A stretch of 64,000 nucleotides of DNA from Temnothorax longispinosus (Eukaryota > Arthropoda > Insecta > Hymenoptera > Formicidae): NCBI RefSeq assembly GCF_030848805.1, contig NC_092368.1, positions 3,940,441 through 4,004,440 on the forward strand, in the 5' to 3' direction. The position numbers were made by a program, and so were the translations under genes. The notes under the pieces were generated by a model that was given only the letters and a program-made list of their open reading frames with translations, was not told where the DNA came from and did no database searches. Shown one piece after another: positions 1-11,880 of this stretch. The first letter of the stretch is position 1, and each line of letters begins with the position of its first letter.

Positions 1-2484
1 TAAATCGAGGGGAAGTATATCGTAAAATTTCATAGTTATATGATTTTATATATGGATATTTAGAAACTCCTTAAACATCTGCATAATAATTTAAAATAAA
101 AATATTAGATATTTAGATATTTCTAATACCTAGATAAAATATTTTTAAGTCTTTGAATAATAATTAAGTTATTATATAATTAAGTTGTTCTCAGTCTATA
201 CGTTTTAGGATATATATCCGCGTCCTGGCGTTTCTAGAAAGCTCTTTCAGTTATTTCGCCGGAAAGTATTGTCGTGTGTTTCTAACGCGCCTAATATTAC
301 CAAACGGAGCCTGCACCTTCCGGGAAAATGTCGCGTCGCGTTGCGTCGGTCGGCGCGACGAGAATTGTCCGGGTCGGCCGTGAAACCGACGGGGGTGGCG
401 GGGTATATCCGCGGCTCGATATCCATTTGAAACTTTCTCACGTTTCGCGGCACAAATGACGATTCCGTGTTTCACGGCCACGCGACTAGGAAGCGACGAG
501 GTGATTTACAAGAGCGGTTCGTCGTCGTTGTCTCTGTGCGTCAGCGACGAGCGATCCTTGAGCTCCGAGGCTCGGGGCCCCGTCTGTGTAGTACCCCATT
601 ACCGCGGGGCCCCCCGAGTTCGCTCTTTTCTATTCTCGCGAATCGCGATTCGCGACTCGACATTGCGCGCGCGCGCGACCTAAAAGGACAATACGCACGG
701 CTTTTTCCTCTTCCTCTTCCTTTCCCAGCGATAACGCACGACGCGCCGCGCGTCGGCGAGCTACACTTGATCTATGGATCTCCATCTCTATCGTCGTCGG
801 CGATCACGATTGCGGAAGAGGAACGCCGTTCGTCATTCCGTATGTTGATCGCGTTCGTTGTCGGTGTTTTTTAATCAACGTGGAACGACGCGGTTGCGCG
901 AATGTTTCTCAAACGTCTCGCGAGGAACGAAAGGAGGAGATGAAACGTTCTATTATTCTAATCACATTTGAATTATTCTAATTGCTAGTTCAACTAATCT
1001 AGTGATGGATATGAAATTATCTAATTATATCTAAGAATAGAATTTTAAACAGTGTTGAAGTGCTTCTTGTCTCCTCTTTTTTCTGCTTTTCTTCTTCACA
1101 CATTCTATTTAAAGGAATCGAGATATAATCTATATTTAATTGGATTATGCAACTAATATTATGTTTATAGTACTGATAGTGTCGAGAATAAGAACTATAT
1201 TGGCTCGATGCTTCTCGCAGTATATTCTTACGAATGAAAGACTTCTCTGGCACGTCCTCTTTAAGTCACAATTGTATACGTCGGGAAAATTTACGTCGGG
1301 AGACCGCTCTGTAAACGCAGATGAAGTCATTGTGTGCGTCAACGCAGCGGGACGCATCGCGCAACGAGGTCGGAATTCCGGCGAATCGAGATTTCGAAGC
1401 TCGATCCGATCTTCCAACAATCTGCGCGCGCGGCGCAATCGCGAATCCAGAGAGCATTCGGTGAGCGATTAGCGTGATACGGTCTTTACGCGGTTTATCA
1501 CGCAGGAGCTGTCGAGCTGCTCGTATGCGTGTCTTGCGCGCGCGCGCAAGAGTGTGTGCGTGTACTCACAACGAAACGACGCGCATATAGCCCGGAGCGG
1601 TGTACACGCACGCGATCGCTCGCCTCTCCGTCAAGTTCTCGCGAAGGCCGCCACCGTGTGGCGAGTTGAGATGCGAGTGTGTCTCTCGGGCTCGGCCTTG
1701 GTCACCCGCTTCCGTCAGCTGCGGGCTAATTGTGAATAACGTGTCGATACGCAGGCACGCACGCATGTGCATGTGCACGCACGTACGCACGCACGCACCG
1801 ACGGGACGGCCGAACCTCGGGGCTTCGATTCCGTGACAAGGAGCGGCGAGGAGCCTTTCCGTGTCGCGCCCGTTTCTTTGTAGCGTAATGTCGGAAATTA
1901 TGCCGAAACGGGAGCAGCCGCTCGCTTTATTACCGGGTGTCGTGTCTCTCCCGGTTCGTTTTACCTTACGCTCCGTACATTCGTCTTTTTTTCCGCGTAC
2001 ATAAGCGCTCTCCCCGGCGTTCGATCGAAGAGAGGAAAGAGAAAAAAAAATAATAAAAGATACGCCGACCCGCATTCGTCGCATCCCACATTCAACGCGA
2101 TCGAACGCGGCTTGGTTCGATTCCGGGTCGTGTTTGTCTAATGCGAAGATCGCGGTCAATTCGATGTATCATAGGCTGAGAATCACGCGTGGTCAGATGT
2201 CGAGTTAAATATATGGGTATCGATATTATGACTCATAGGATTCTCTCTCGACGTGGCAATATTTTCGGCAGAACTCTGAGACTCTGTGACTTGATCTAAC
2301 AATGAGATATAAATCCTACATCAATTTATCGCGATGTCGACTGTGAAAATTATCTTACGGGATTACCGATTGTCGAGGGAGAAGATATGCTAAATATAAG
2401 AATTTCCTAAAAATAATAATTGAGTTAGGGTGACGAGTTGAAAAGGGAATAAACGAATGCCCGTTTCTGATTTCTCTGTTACAG
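1..2484 (+). other. non-coding stretch upstream of the SoxC exon (intron, at least at its 3' end)
   Basis: Positions 1-240 are AT-rich with no coding signal. Positions 240-900 and about 1280-2160 are CpG-rich, including an ACGC-rich simple repeat at about 1755-1799. Positions 2161-2484 are ordinary intron-like sequence ending in a splice acceptor. The exon that must encode the SoxC N-terminus was looked for here. The best-looking candidates (acceptor-like tract ending at 728 with a GTATGT at 840; a GTGAGC at 1460) either have the wrong splice phase or encode nothing SoxC-like. That exon is therefore probably left of the window. The CpG-rich blocks could hold an alternative promoter, but no core promoter was identified. 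Confidence 0.6.
2471..2484 (+). promoter_or_regulatory. splice acceptor of the SoxC coding exon
   Basis: A pyrimidine-rich run (TTTCTCTGTT) followed by ACAG ends at 2484. Cutting there leaves a phase-0 exon beginning with codons for T-K-K-N-S-P, the residues that normally run into a Sox HMG box. There is no in-frame start giving a full HMG box inside the exon, so splicing from an upstream exon is required. Confidence 0.85.
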
Positions 2485-3840
2485 ACGAAGAAGAACAGTC
2501 CTAATCGCATCAAGAGACCCATGAACGCATTCATGGTCTGGTCGCAGATAGAGCGCAGGAAGATCTGTGAGGTTCAGCCGGATATGCATAATGCCGAAAT
2601 CAGTAAAAAACTAGGGAAGAAGTGGAAGCAATTATCAGAAGAGGATAAAAAGCCTTACAAAGAGGAGGCCGAGCGACTCAGGGATTTCCATGCGGCAGAG
2701 TATCCAAATTACAAGTACCGACCCAGGAAAAAGACCTCGAAACCCGTCGAGGTCTCGAAGGCAAAGGAAAGGAAGAGATCACGGAAATCGGTGTCTATAT
2801 CTTTGCCATCACCGTCGATATCGTTGTCGCCTTCCCCATCACCGTCGTCGTCGATGTTGTCGACGCCGTCGAGCAGTCCGGCCTCGATATTAGCCAGCTC
2901 GTCCTCGTCACCGCTGTCGCCGATCGCGGCGCCCGCTGCTAGTCACGTTGCAAGGACCAGAAACGATAATAATAACAACAATCAACAGCAGACGCTGAAG
3001 AAACCGATGAAAAGGCTCCAGGCTCAATCGAGCGTTAAATCGATGTCCAGGTCGAACTCCAAACCCATCGAGTTGCCTCCTCTGGAGACGACGCGCCATA
3101 TGCTGCACTCTGATGTCGATTACACCTCAGCGCCGTCAACGGTTGTCGCCAAGGTGCCCACCAGTCCGACCTGCGACACCCCGGACTCGCCCGAGTCCGC
3201 TTTCTACGACGAGAGCTACAATCCCGAGAACATCACGTCCAACAACAACGTTATGGCCTGCAACGTCGCTTCTACCAAGATCAAGCAGGAACCATTGTTG
3301 GAACCGAAGTTGGAGCCGCAGATGGAATTGGATCAGACCAGTTTCGCCTCGAAGGACATATGTCTGGCTTCCTCCTTAGATTTGCCGTCGACGATGCGAA
3401 TGGACTATCGCCCTTGTCTCCAATTGGCTTCCGCTGTTTCCGCTGGTCGACAGACGACGAATTTCAACGTGAAGCGGGAGCCCATGATGATGAATGCCAT
3501 CCCTCCGATGATGCTTACGCCGCAATCGTCCATTATGTCGTCCGTTCCTATGACGACGACGATAGGGTCCGCGGGGATGAACCTCGATGACTCCCTCGAT
3601 GAGGCCCTCATCGGCAACATCGGTCGCCCGGTCAGGCTCGAGGAACTCATGAACAACTTTGATCCTCGTGACATCCCTGAACAATCGTTACCCGAGCTAT
3701 CATCCGACATCGAGATGGAGGATATCATCGAGATGGACTTCGAATTTTCTCGCTCGAATGAGGAGCTCATGTCCTCAATGTCAAGCATACTCGGCAATAC
3801 AAGCAACGACCCGGCTCCAACAGAATGGAACAGCTATTGA
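2485..3840 (+). CDS. SoxC: SoxC-family HMG-box transcription factor, terminal coding exon (N-terminus missing)
   Basis: Sequence-specific nuclear transcription factor; SoxC proteins act in neural differentiation and, in flies, in ecdysone-driven metamorphosis (family knowledge). The exon encodes 451 residues and a TGA stop at 3838-3840. Counting from its first residue (T1), the HMG box spans about R8-K83: RPMNAFMVW at 11-19 contains the Phe-Met wedge that intercalates into DNA, PDMHNAEISK lies at 32-41, and the box closes with YKYRPRKK at 76-83. The IERRKI plus PDMHNAEISK combination is typical of group C. A basic stretch (to about 105) is followed by a long Ser/Pro tract, an Asn/Gln run near 160-169, two psi-K-x-E sumoylation-type sites (IKQE at 266-269, VKRE at 329-332) and an acidic C-terminal end (406-451) in the position of the SoxC activation domain. 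The first ATG (2521) is inside the HMG box, so it is not the true start. The box and tail are one uninterrupted exon. Assignment to Sox is near certain; to group C, strong. Confidence 0.95.
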   Translation, partial: TKKNSPNRIKRPMNAFMVWSQIERRKICEVQPDMHNAEISKKLGKKWKQLSEEDKKPYKEEAERLRDFHAAEYPNYKYRPRKKTSKPVEVSKAKERKRSRKSVSISLPSPSISLSPSPSPSSSMLSTPSSSPASILASSSSSPLSPIAAPAASHVARTRNDNNNNNQQQTLKKPMKRLQAQSSVKSMSRSNSKPIELPPLETTRHMLHSDVDYTSAPSTVVAKVPTSPTCDTPDSPESAFYDESYNPENITSNNNVMACNVASTKIKQEPLLEPKLEPQMELDQTSFASKDICLASSLDLPSTMRMDYRPCLQLASAVSAGRQTTNFNVKREPMMMNAIPPMMLTPQSSIMSSVPMTTTIGSAGMNLDDSLDEALIGNIGRPVRLEELMNNFDPRDIPEQSLPELSSDIEMEDIIEMDFEFSRSNEELMSSMSSILGNTSNDPAPTEWNSY

Positions 3841-4496
3841 AAAGTCGAGAGAGAAAATGAGGAGGAAGAACAAAGATAAACAGAATGCGCATCATCGGTT
3901 TGTATCGAGCATTTTTTCACGCAGAGATTGCTAATAGCGTTACGAATAATTGTCCTCAGCACGTTGCGCGAGTAGGGAAGGAATTTGCCCGTCGTGTTCC
4001 GCGAGTATTTCGCGAACCGGTCGATTTCAAGATCTCGACCGGACGTGCCGATGTGATGCGCGAGGATAACCGCGCGTCATCGCGATCGCTATCGATTCTT
4101 TTTCACGGATCGCACGCTCGAGTTCGACTGAACGCATTATCATCCGCTATGGCACGTCTTCGTCTTTTCTACTTGTCGTCAGAGTAGATACTACTCTTCG
4201 AGTGTACGAGCGTTTTTTTCGGCTGTCGCGCGTCGTGGCTTTCCGTATTGCGTTTTGCGTTTTGTACAACCGAATCTGCAACCGATCAGTCGTTAGATCC
4301 AGAGAGGCGGAATGTGTCCCTTTCGAGGGAAAGAGATGCGATTGTTTGATTTGCAGTTAGTTTCTAACAAATTAACGAGTATGAATTTCGCGGGTAACAA
4401 AAAATTCGCGATAATTAGCGTATATAAGCCATTAAGATGTATTCAAATAGAGCATTACGTGGCCTTTATTGGTTGTCTCCTTTTCGTTTCGGAAAT

Positions 4497-4562
4497 CCCC
4501 ACATTCTCGATGTTTGGGTATGAACAATACCCCACATTCTCGATTGTTTGGGTGTGGAATTG
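4497..4562 (+). repeat. two-copy 33-bp tandem repeat in the SoxC 3'UTR
   Basis: Both copies begin CCCCACATTCTCGAT and continue with GTTTGGGT. They differ by a few substitutions and a one-base indel, so this is an old local duplication. Confidence 0.85.
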
Positions 4563-5268
4563 GGAGACGCACCGTCTTCTACCTGTTTATAATATCTAAT
4601 GTATTTAAAATTTTATTTAATAGATCCCGTTTCGTAGGTGTGATTTTGACATGACGATTGCCGCGACGCACATCAAACTTAATACTTTTGACGGTATTGA
4701 ACTTTTCTTACGAACCAATCAAAATTTTTAGACCTCTAAACCGATCAAGCGATCGCTGACTATTTATATTCCGAACATGAGCGCGGCATAAGATCGAGAA
4801 GAAAAAGACGAACGATAGCCACGGCGCGCGATGGTTTCGGGATCCAGAGTTTTCTTTTTTTTTTTTGTATATGTATTGTAGTATACTTTTGTATGAAGTT
4901 AGATAAGCGTGGGCGGGCGGTTGAGCTCGCGTGGTTTGTAAGGCGAATCGAAATGATAATTTGATGATGAAGAAATACGCGAATGAAGAATGTTCGCGGA
5001 GCAAGTTTCTTCGCGCGACTTATAGCCGCCCGCTTTTTGTTGTATATATCGAAACTGTATTTAGTAGAATATAATATATACTTAAAGTATAAGTAAAATC
5101 TCCATCAATTGTGCAAACGACGCACGTATTTTACATAATATCGGTGCTCTTTCCGAATCTGTCAAAATTACAACTTTAAAATGATCTAAAAGAGCTGCAA
5201 AATTAAAATTAAAAGTTATTTAATATAAAAAATTTGAAAGCTAATGATACATATATTAATATAATTTT

Positions 5269-5274
5269 AATAAA
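5269..5274 (+). promoter_or_regulatory. candidate polyadenylation signal of SoxC
   Basis: This is the first AATAAA hexamer downstream of the SoxC stop, in AT-rich sequence. Nearby ATTAAA (5202-5207) is an alternative. No clear GU-rich element was picked out, and AATAAA can occur by chance in DNA this AT-rich. Confidence 0.35.
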
Positions 5275-5280
5275 TATAAT

Positions 5281-5399
5281 TTACATTAATATATATTAAT
5301 GTAATATAATTATATATATTACACTATATATATTATATAAATGAATTGAATTAAAATTTAATTAATATTAATATTAATATATTGTATTAAATTTTAATT
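5281..5399. repeat. AT-rich palindromes downstream of SoxC
   Basis: Positions 5281-5304 form a perfect 24-bp palindrome. Positions 5349-5362 and 5386-5399 are perfect 14-bp inverted repeats 23 bp apart. They are composed almost only of A and T, so cruciform potential is plausible but chance is likelier than in mixed sequence. Confidence 0.6.
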
Positions 5400-6281
5400 T
5401 TCAAGCTACATCTTATTTCGTCTTTTGGAGTTAAAGGGCTTGTGCGTGTCTTTCCTTGATTTTTTATTATTATTACACTCAATGCAAATTTGTTAATGTC
5501 TTATCAAATTGAGACGTTATTAGAACGAAAAGTCAAAACGAAAATCATGGTTTTATTTTATCTTTTTATTTGTATTTGTCCCAATACATAAGTAAAGATA
5601 CGTAATACAATGGAAACGATAAAAGAGAAAGAGAGAGCTATTTTAGATTAATCGGGGGCTTTTTAAAGTTGTAAAGTTATAAAATTGTTTTCGTTGATGG
5701 ATCAGGAAACAAGAAAGAAGGAAACATGACGTGCTAGTCGATTGCTTTAAATGATCCTGGATTTCCAAGGATTTAAGAACCATGTTTCAATGCAATATGA
5801 AACAGATGCGGGAAGAACACCGATTTTATGTTGTGCGTCCATTGTTTTAACGGAGAGATATATATATATAGTATAATATATATTATATAATATATACGTA
5901 TATAATATATTATATATATATATATATTGATAAAATGATATGGATGTTGAAGAATGAATAATGCGCGAGATATCGCTACGTCGACGATAGTCGTTGCGTC
6001 CTCCCGCGAAGAACAGCGAAGCGATCGGCATGAATTGGTCACCAAGCACTCCCTCGACAAAATAATGATTTGAAATAAGCAAAATGGAAGAACGATTCGT
6101 ACGCCCAGTTACAATCGATCGCACGTGAGTATCTCGTCGAGAGTTTGCCGTTTCGCCGAGTTGATATCGAATGGATGTGTAGTCTGACTGACGTGACGCG
6201 AAGCGACGAGATGTACTTTTAGAGAATTTGCTCAGATAATTATTGTATTGGGTATCCCCGAGATATCCTCATCAGATGTTA

Positions 6282-6310
6282 CTTTCTCCGAGGTGTGTCC
6301 TCGGAGAGAG
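6282..6310. repeat. 12-bp stem hairpin
   Basis: CTCCGAGG and CCTCGGAG flank a five-base TGTGT loop, and the pairing extends four more positions outward with one wobble pair. Confidence 0.75.
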
Positions 6311-6789
6311 AGAAAAAAAAAGGAATGAGGTGGAAAAGAGAAATTCGCGATGGAAGGGCTACGTTTGTGAGATTGGGGAGAAAAATCGTCGAGCGGAGGC
6401 GAAGGCGCGTCGCTTCGTTCCGGGAACGGGAACGAGCACACAGGGAGGATAACAGCGCGAGCTGTTTTCTCTCCGATCGATCGCGCGCACGACCGACGCT
6501 AGATCCAGCGGTTAAGATCCAGCGTTGGCATCGGACGAGCGAGATCGGAGCGAGCTTGCACGCTCGGCTGCCCGCGCGGTTATCGATATATCAAATATGT
6601 ACTTGATCTCATAGTCTCCATATTACCTTTACGTTTGCGTAGCGTTAATTTTCGACGATTGTTCATAAACGGATTATTATCGATAGTCGCATCGATACCA
6701 GCGAATTCACTACCAACCGATTTTTTTTCTTTTCTACTTCTTTTTTGTAAGATTCACGTGCTGCGCTTTTTACGACGTAGCAGATCTTA

Positions 6790-6791
<2 letters not shown>

Positions 6792-6838
<47 letters not shown>
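6792..6838. repeat. (TTA)n microsatellite
   Basis: About 16 uninterrupted TTA units are followed by a decayed AT-trinucleotide tail to about 6976. Confidence 0.97.
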
Positions 6839-6839
<1 letters not shown>

Positions 6840-7668
6840 GTATTAACATTGTTATATATATAAATATCTATGATTATTATTTTACTTTTATTGTAATTAC
6901 GATTATCGTCATAATTATTATTTTTATCATTATTGTCATTATCGATACTATTGCTACTATTACCATTATTACTTGTACTTGCTAGCGCCAATTGTGAAAG
7001 AGGGAAAGGATTCGGCGAACAACTCCTTGACCAGCGCGAAAAGACGAGCGAGCGACTCCGACGCGACGCGCGCGCGGAGTACGATCGATCCTTAAAAACG
7101 CATATGAAAAACGGAAAAAAGTTTGATTTTTGATCGACGAGCAAACGGGTTGCTCCGCGTGAATTATCGCACTCGCAAATTCTGCTTATCTACTTCCTTC
7201 TCTTTCCTTTTTTTTTTTCTCTCACCAACGCGAAGGCGAGAGGCGTCGTAACACGCTGTGCCGATTAATGCGCGTCGAGAACAACGCTTTTTGATTTTCT
7301 TTCCGATTTTTCTGTCGAGAAAAAATGATCGAGGGCGGTTTGCTCGTCGTTTTCGGCGGAGGTGCGAACGGTGCGCTTGGAAAGGGAAAGGAAGGGAAGG
7401 CAAGGGAAGGGACTTAAAGAAACTGAATGTAATACTGAGAAAAAGAGAATAAAATATAAAGGAAACACAGTGCCTATCACTCCGGTCTGGAAACTCTCGT
7501 ACAAAAATCATATACAGGGCCAAGAGAAACAAAGTATAATGTTAGTGTTGATAGCTATTTACACGAGAACGCAATAAGAATTATTACGATTACAATTGCT
7601 CCGAAATTCTCGTCTCCTTTACTAAGGCACGTCTCAGGTAGCTTCGGGCGATCGGGCATCAGTCCTCC

Positions 7669-7685
7669 GGGGGGAGGGGGGGGGG
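7669..7685 (+). repeat. poly-G tract
   Basis: A 17-base run of G broken by one A. Similar G-runs occur near 9377-9390 and 47110-47119. They could form quadruplexes and are prone to length change. Confidence 0.9.
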
Positions 7686-8573
7686 CAGAGAGATCAAAAT
7701 CGGCAGGGTTACGGTGAAGGAAACGAAAGGGGGAGCCGTTGCTCTAGGAGCGAATAATCTTTCACGAGTAAAACAGGCTGTGTCGATTCTAAAGTTGTTA
7801 AACGCTTCTTCGCGGACAGCACTACATATCAAGCCGCGTAAACGCCACGCTCGTAGCCAACGCATATAAACGCGCTCGCGACACGCGTCGCGGTGCCGAT
7901 GCCGTCAACGCAAAAGAGAACTGCCAGCAATATACGCGCGATATACTGCGTCAAAGAATACTTAATGTCTCGGTAATTGAAGAGATATAAATAGATAAAT
8001 AGATAAACTTTTGTTCCATCGTACCGCACATCGAATCATAGCGCTTGGGGGTGATTTTTAACGACGCCGAGGCAACAAATCGGAATATTGTATTGCAACA
8101 CCGCACGATCGTCTCTCAATTTAACTTTCAACTGTTAGAACCATTGCGCGAAGTTGTTCCAAATTAAGGTAGCGACGGACCTTTGACCTACGTACTGCCC
8201 AAGCTCTTTTAAAGTTTTAGGCTCGCGTCTGAGAGCAGCGCGAGAATGATTACGACGAGCGGGGGTAGGGGGGGAAGGAATACGAGTTCAGAGATATCGT
8301 GAATTATTCGAGCAACTTGCAATCGAGTGCACGCGACGACGAAGGGCACTGGTGCAAACAGAGGGCGATGAGCGAAAGAGCAACGGGAAACTGACTTCGG
8401 GACCGGCCGAACGGAGCGCGCGAGCCACCTTTCAACGTTTAATACGCCCTCGCGACTCGCTCCGCAGCTTCGCTAAAGCCATTGTTCGCGCGGATGAAGA
8501 TCGACGATAAGTACGCAATGCGCATCGCTACGTACGTTAGTTGGGTCACAATTCGTACGCGTGAGAGATTCGA

Positions 8574-8606
8574 CCTCTCTCTCTCTCTTTCTCTCTCTTT
8601 TTCTCC
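8574..8606. repeat. (CT)n pyrimidine tract
   Basis: CT dinucleotides are interrupted by short T runs. Read on the other strand it is a GAGA tract. Confidence 0.95.
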
Positions 8607-10347
8607 CTCGTGGGGCTCTACGATCATGACGAGTGCGCGTTCGGACGAAGAGCCGTACTTGTGAACTCACACTCGGAGCGTGACGGACGGCAAGGATTGT
8701 AAAGCGGGAGTTAGCGACCTTGACGGAAACCTGATAATGATTCGCATAAATAAATCGCGGTCATTATCGGGCTAAAAACGGAAAGCCAAGTACCGATCGA
8801 TTTACGAGCAACTGTATAGATAATTAAAAGGAAAGGAAAAAAACGACGGCGGTGCATCGTTTGTCGCGAAGATTTTCCTTCTGACGCGAATCAATATACA
8901 TTCATGCATATATTCACATGCATAATTTCTGCTGAGAAAAAAAGTTGTTTGGCCACGTATGAAGAACCGGCTCACCGTGCTTGATCGTTTCTGTCTGTCG
9001 TGAAGTTTTGTCGCCAAGTTTTGCCAAGTGTTTTTTTTTTTTACAACTGTTCGCAAATTAACGGCCGGCGCTATTTAGATTATTCATTGGATAAAACTCC
9101 TTTCGTCCAAACACGCAATCGTTACGATCGTAATTTTGCATCGCGCTTAGTGTGGAAGAGGCAGGGAAGCGTGTCCGTTCGGCGGACAGGAGCGGGAATT
9201 TCGTATGCGAGCGAGGTATACAACAGCGAGATACCTAAATCGATGGATATATATGTTGCAGAAGCGACCAAACAAAAGAAAAAAGAAGAAAAAAAGGGGA
9301 AAAAAAGAAAGAGAGGAAGTTAACGAACGAGTTACAAAGTATGTGAGATGGGATACGTAGTTGTATGTTAAAAGACGGGGGGGGGGGAGGGGAAAGAGTT
9401 CGCGCGCGCGGCGCCGCGAAGAAAGCGAGACGATGCCGACTTGCGTTTTGCTTTCACGTAGATTTATCGGAATGTTATCGAGGGTCTCTTATATTCCCGT
9501 CTCGCGCCCGAAAGCACACGGCGAGGGCCGGGAACGTGGGAAAACTCTGGATTCAGTGCTTCCACCAAACTCAATCGCCGAGGTCTCTCTTCTTAATTTT
9601 CCTTCTTTGAACGCCAGATTGCGTCACACATGTTTGCTTCGCTACGCAGTAGTTGCTTTGTAAAAGATAATTAACTTCGCAAGATGTATTCCTATCAATT
9701 ATCCAGTTCAGACATTCGTACAGGATTATTTTATACACGTTAAAGTTACAAAAAAAAGAGATACGACTGTAAATTACTTACGTGTGTTTTTATTATACGC
9801 GCATGAAACTGCATCGGCAGATCGTTTCGTAGTTGCGTTCCGGATTTACTTGCTTTCTTCGCATCGCAACCGCCTTCTATCCTTGACGTCGTCGGTGCGA
9901 CTTGGAGAGCCGCGAGCTTTCTTTTACACTCTGATCTCTAATAATCGTTACGTACCAAATATCGCGTTCCGCGTGTAGATCTTAGGAAGGAACGCCTTGA
10001 CAACGGGGGGAGGGGAAAACGCGGTGCACTTTCCACTCGATATACAAATTGCTGCTCAAATAAATCCTAAGCCGCGACACACACGTACCTCGGCGGGCTC
10101 GAAGTCGCACCGGCAACACCATCTCCGTGTTGCGATTAGGATTTTTCAATTTTTACAAAACTTAATTCATCGAGTAACACATAAACTTAGGGCGCGCGCG
10201 CACTCGCGGGCACTCGAATCGTCGCGGGTATTCTGCATAATTTATTGCAATGCAATATGCACTATTGCGTCCAGCAGTCAATTTTCGGCTCAATTTAACG
10301 TGAAATGTCTGGATCCGTTCAATTTAAGGCCCAGCTTGGAAAAATAT

Positions 10348-10401
10348 TGACTTCAATCTTAATTTCAAAATACCAGGAGAATTGAAGTAAGATTGAAGTC
10401 A
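10348..10401. repeat. imperfect hairpin with ~19-bp stem
   Basis: GACTTCAATCTTA at 10349-10361 pairs perfectly with TAAGATTGAAGTC at 10388-10400. The stem continues inward six pairs after one bulged A (TTTCAA with TTGAAG), leaving a loop of about 14 bases. Its base composition is mixed, so the pairing is unlikely to be a low-complexity accident. Confidence 0.8.
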
Positions 10402-10468
10402 CAATGAGAACGATCTTTTCTTGACATTACGATGATTCAGATGCCAGTCGGTGCGCACGCATGTACTA

Positions 10469-10509
10469 ATATATATATATATATATATATATAATATACA
10501 TATATATAT
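10469..10509. repeat. (AT)n microsatellite
   Basis: An almost uninterrupted AT/TA run with one break near its middle. Confidence 0.95.
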
Positions 10510-11880
10510 GTGTATGAATGACTCGACAAATAGATGTGTAGTAGTTTCTAACAAATTTTTAGCATGTATATATGTCCAATTGAGAGCGTCGAGCGGGACG
10601 AGAAGAGGTTTTTTGATATATTTCGAGATTGCGCTTTGATGGGCTACAAGTTACATTTGGTGTACGTGATAAGGTTTATTGAGAGCCATTATTTACGGTT
10701 AACGTGTAATATCTATATTGGTCGGATAATACATTCGTGTACCTTAGGCGTTTGTCGCGTGACATGTAATCGCTTGTGTCGATATGTATCGAGGATGCGG
10801 GGCAGGATTTTTCGCAGGTTCTCTTTCTTCCGTATAAAAAAAAAATACAGGTCCTCCCTCGATGCTACGTTATTGTTTCGAGAAGAGAGATAAAGAAGCA
10901 AAACGAATGCAAAAGTGCAGCCTTTCGCGCGAAAGAAAGAGAGAGAAAGGAAGTACACCAAAGTGCAATATTCCGCGAAGGCAGACGATTAGCTCCGAAA
11001 TAGAAATCACCCTTTATCGAGATTAACGTAACGCGCTGAAAAAAAAAAAATACCTGATCTCAGCCGACACGTCTATTTTTCATGGCCCAAGAGCCGATAT
11101 ATTGCGAAAGCGAAAAGAAAGAAGCAACACTTTTGATGAAGAAGAAGATGCCGTAAATTTTTCACGATATTTTTACACGAACCTGTATCTCGCAATAACC
11201 GATCGATTCTCAACTTTCTCGCGATCGAAAGAGAGAAGGAGTCAGTTTAGATCTTTATGTTTCTCTCGTCTCTTTAATTGTCGCCCTTTTGTTGCGTCGC
11301 TTGGTCGTTTCCGTTTCTTTTTTTTTCACTTACAATTAGGATGGATTATGCGAGGTAGAAAAAAAAATCCATTTCCGTCGAAGATCGTCGATTTTCGCTT
11401 ATTTTCTTGTTTATACGTCTCTGTGCGCATTCTTTGCCGGAGCATTGTGGAAGCTCCGTCGTTTGTACGGCGAAAGGAATATATTCGTGCGCTTCTAAGT
11501 TATATATCATAGCTTTTAAGTTGCAGCATATACATAATAAGAAAGAAGCAGACGATAAACGACTAACTTTAAATACCAACTGTACATTTGTATTTAGTAA
11601 TCTTGTTTATAATACATTATAACATTATTATATTGTTATTAAGTATCCGATTTGTATCATTTTTTATCGAAATTATTAAAAAATAACTTAAAAATAGCCA
11701 AGTGGTCTTATTAATCTGCGAAACAATCGCAATTCCCTCCCACGTCCCGATCCTTTCACATCATCGTGCCGTCACCGTTTTCAGCATTAATTAACCTTCG
11801 AGCAGCGCCGCCGAGACGTGGAACGCACCGATTACTTGGTAACTTGGTCCGTGAAAGAAACAGACGGGATCTAAATGTAA

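Larger units (their letters stand above)
3841..5400 (+). other. probable 3'UTR and 3' flank of SoxC
   Basis: This non-coding sequence directly follows the SoxC stop and becomes progressively AT-rich. It contains a 33-bp tandem repeat (4497-4562), a Pumilio-type TGTATATA at 5041-5048, an AATAAA at 5269-5274 and two AT-rich palindromes. The UTR end is inferred from the first canonical AATAAA after the stop; transcript data would be needed to fix it. Confidence 0.5.
5401..11880. other. intergenic region, no gene seen
   Basis: This stretch mixes AT-rich and CpG-rich DNA with (TA)n at about 5857-5934, (TTA)n at 6792-6838, G-runs at 7669-7685 and about 9377-9390, (CT)n at 8574-8606 and (AT)n at 10469-10509. 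There are short hairpins at 6282-6310 and 10348-10401. Open frames here are under 140 codons, mostly lack an ATG or derive from simple repeats (for example the poly-Ile frame from the TTA tract). Confidence 0.6.

Noticed and set aside
728..839. Possible upstream SoxC exon between a pyrimidine-rich CAG and a GTATGT
   Set aside because: The exon would end in phase 1, whereas the SoxC exon at 2485 needs phase 0, and the encoded peptide is not SoxC-like.
1161..1459. Possible SoxC 5' coding exon ending at GTGAGC (1460)
   Set aside because: The phase would fit, but the peptide is hydrophobic then Arg-rich with no SoxC N-terminal resemblance, and the donor is only moderate.
2100..2140. tRNA-like T-arm (GGTTCGATTCC) upstream of SoxC
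   Set aside because: Acceptor, D and anticodon stems cannot be built around it.
6635..6985. Poly-isoleucine reading frame
   Set aside because: Translation of the (TTA)n microsatellite and its decayed flank.
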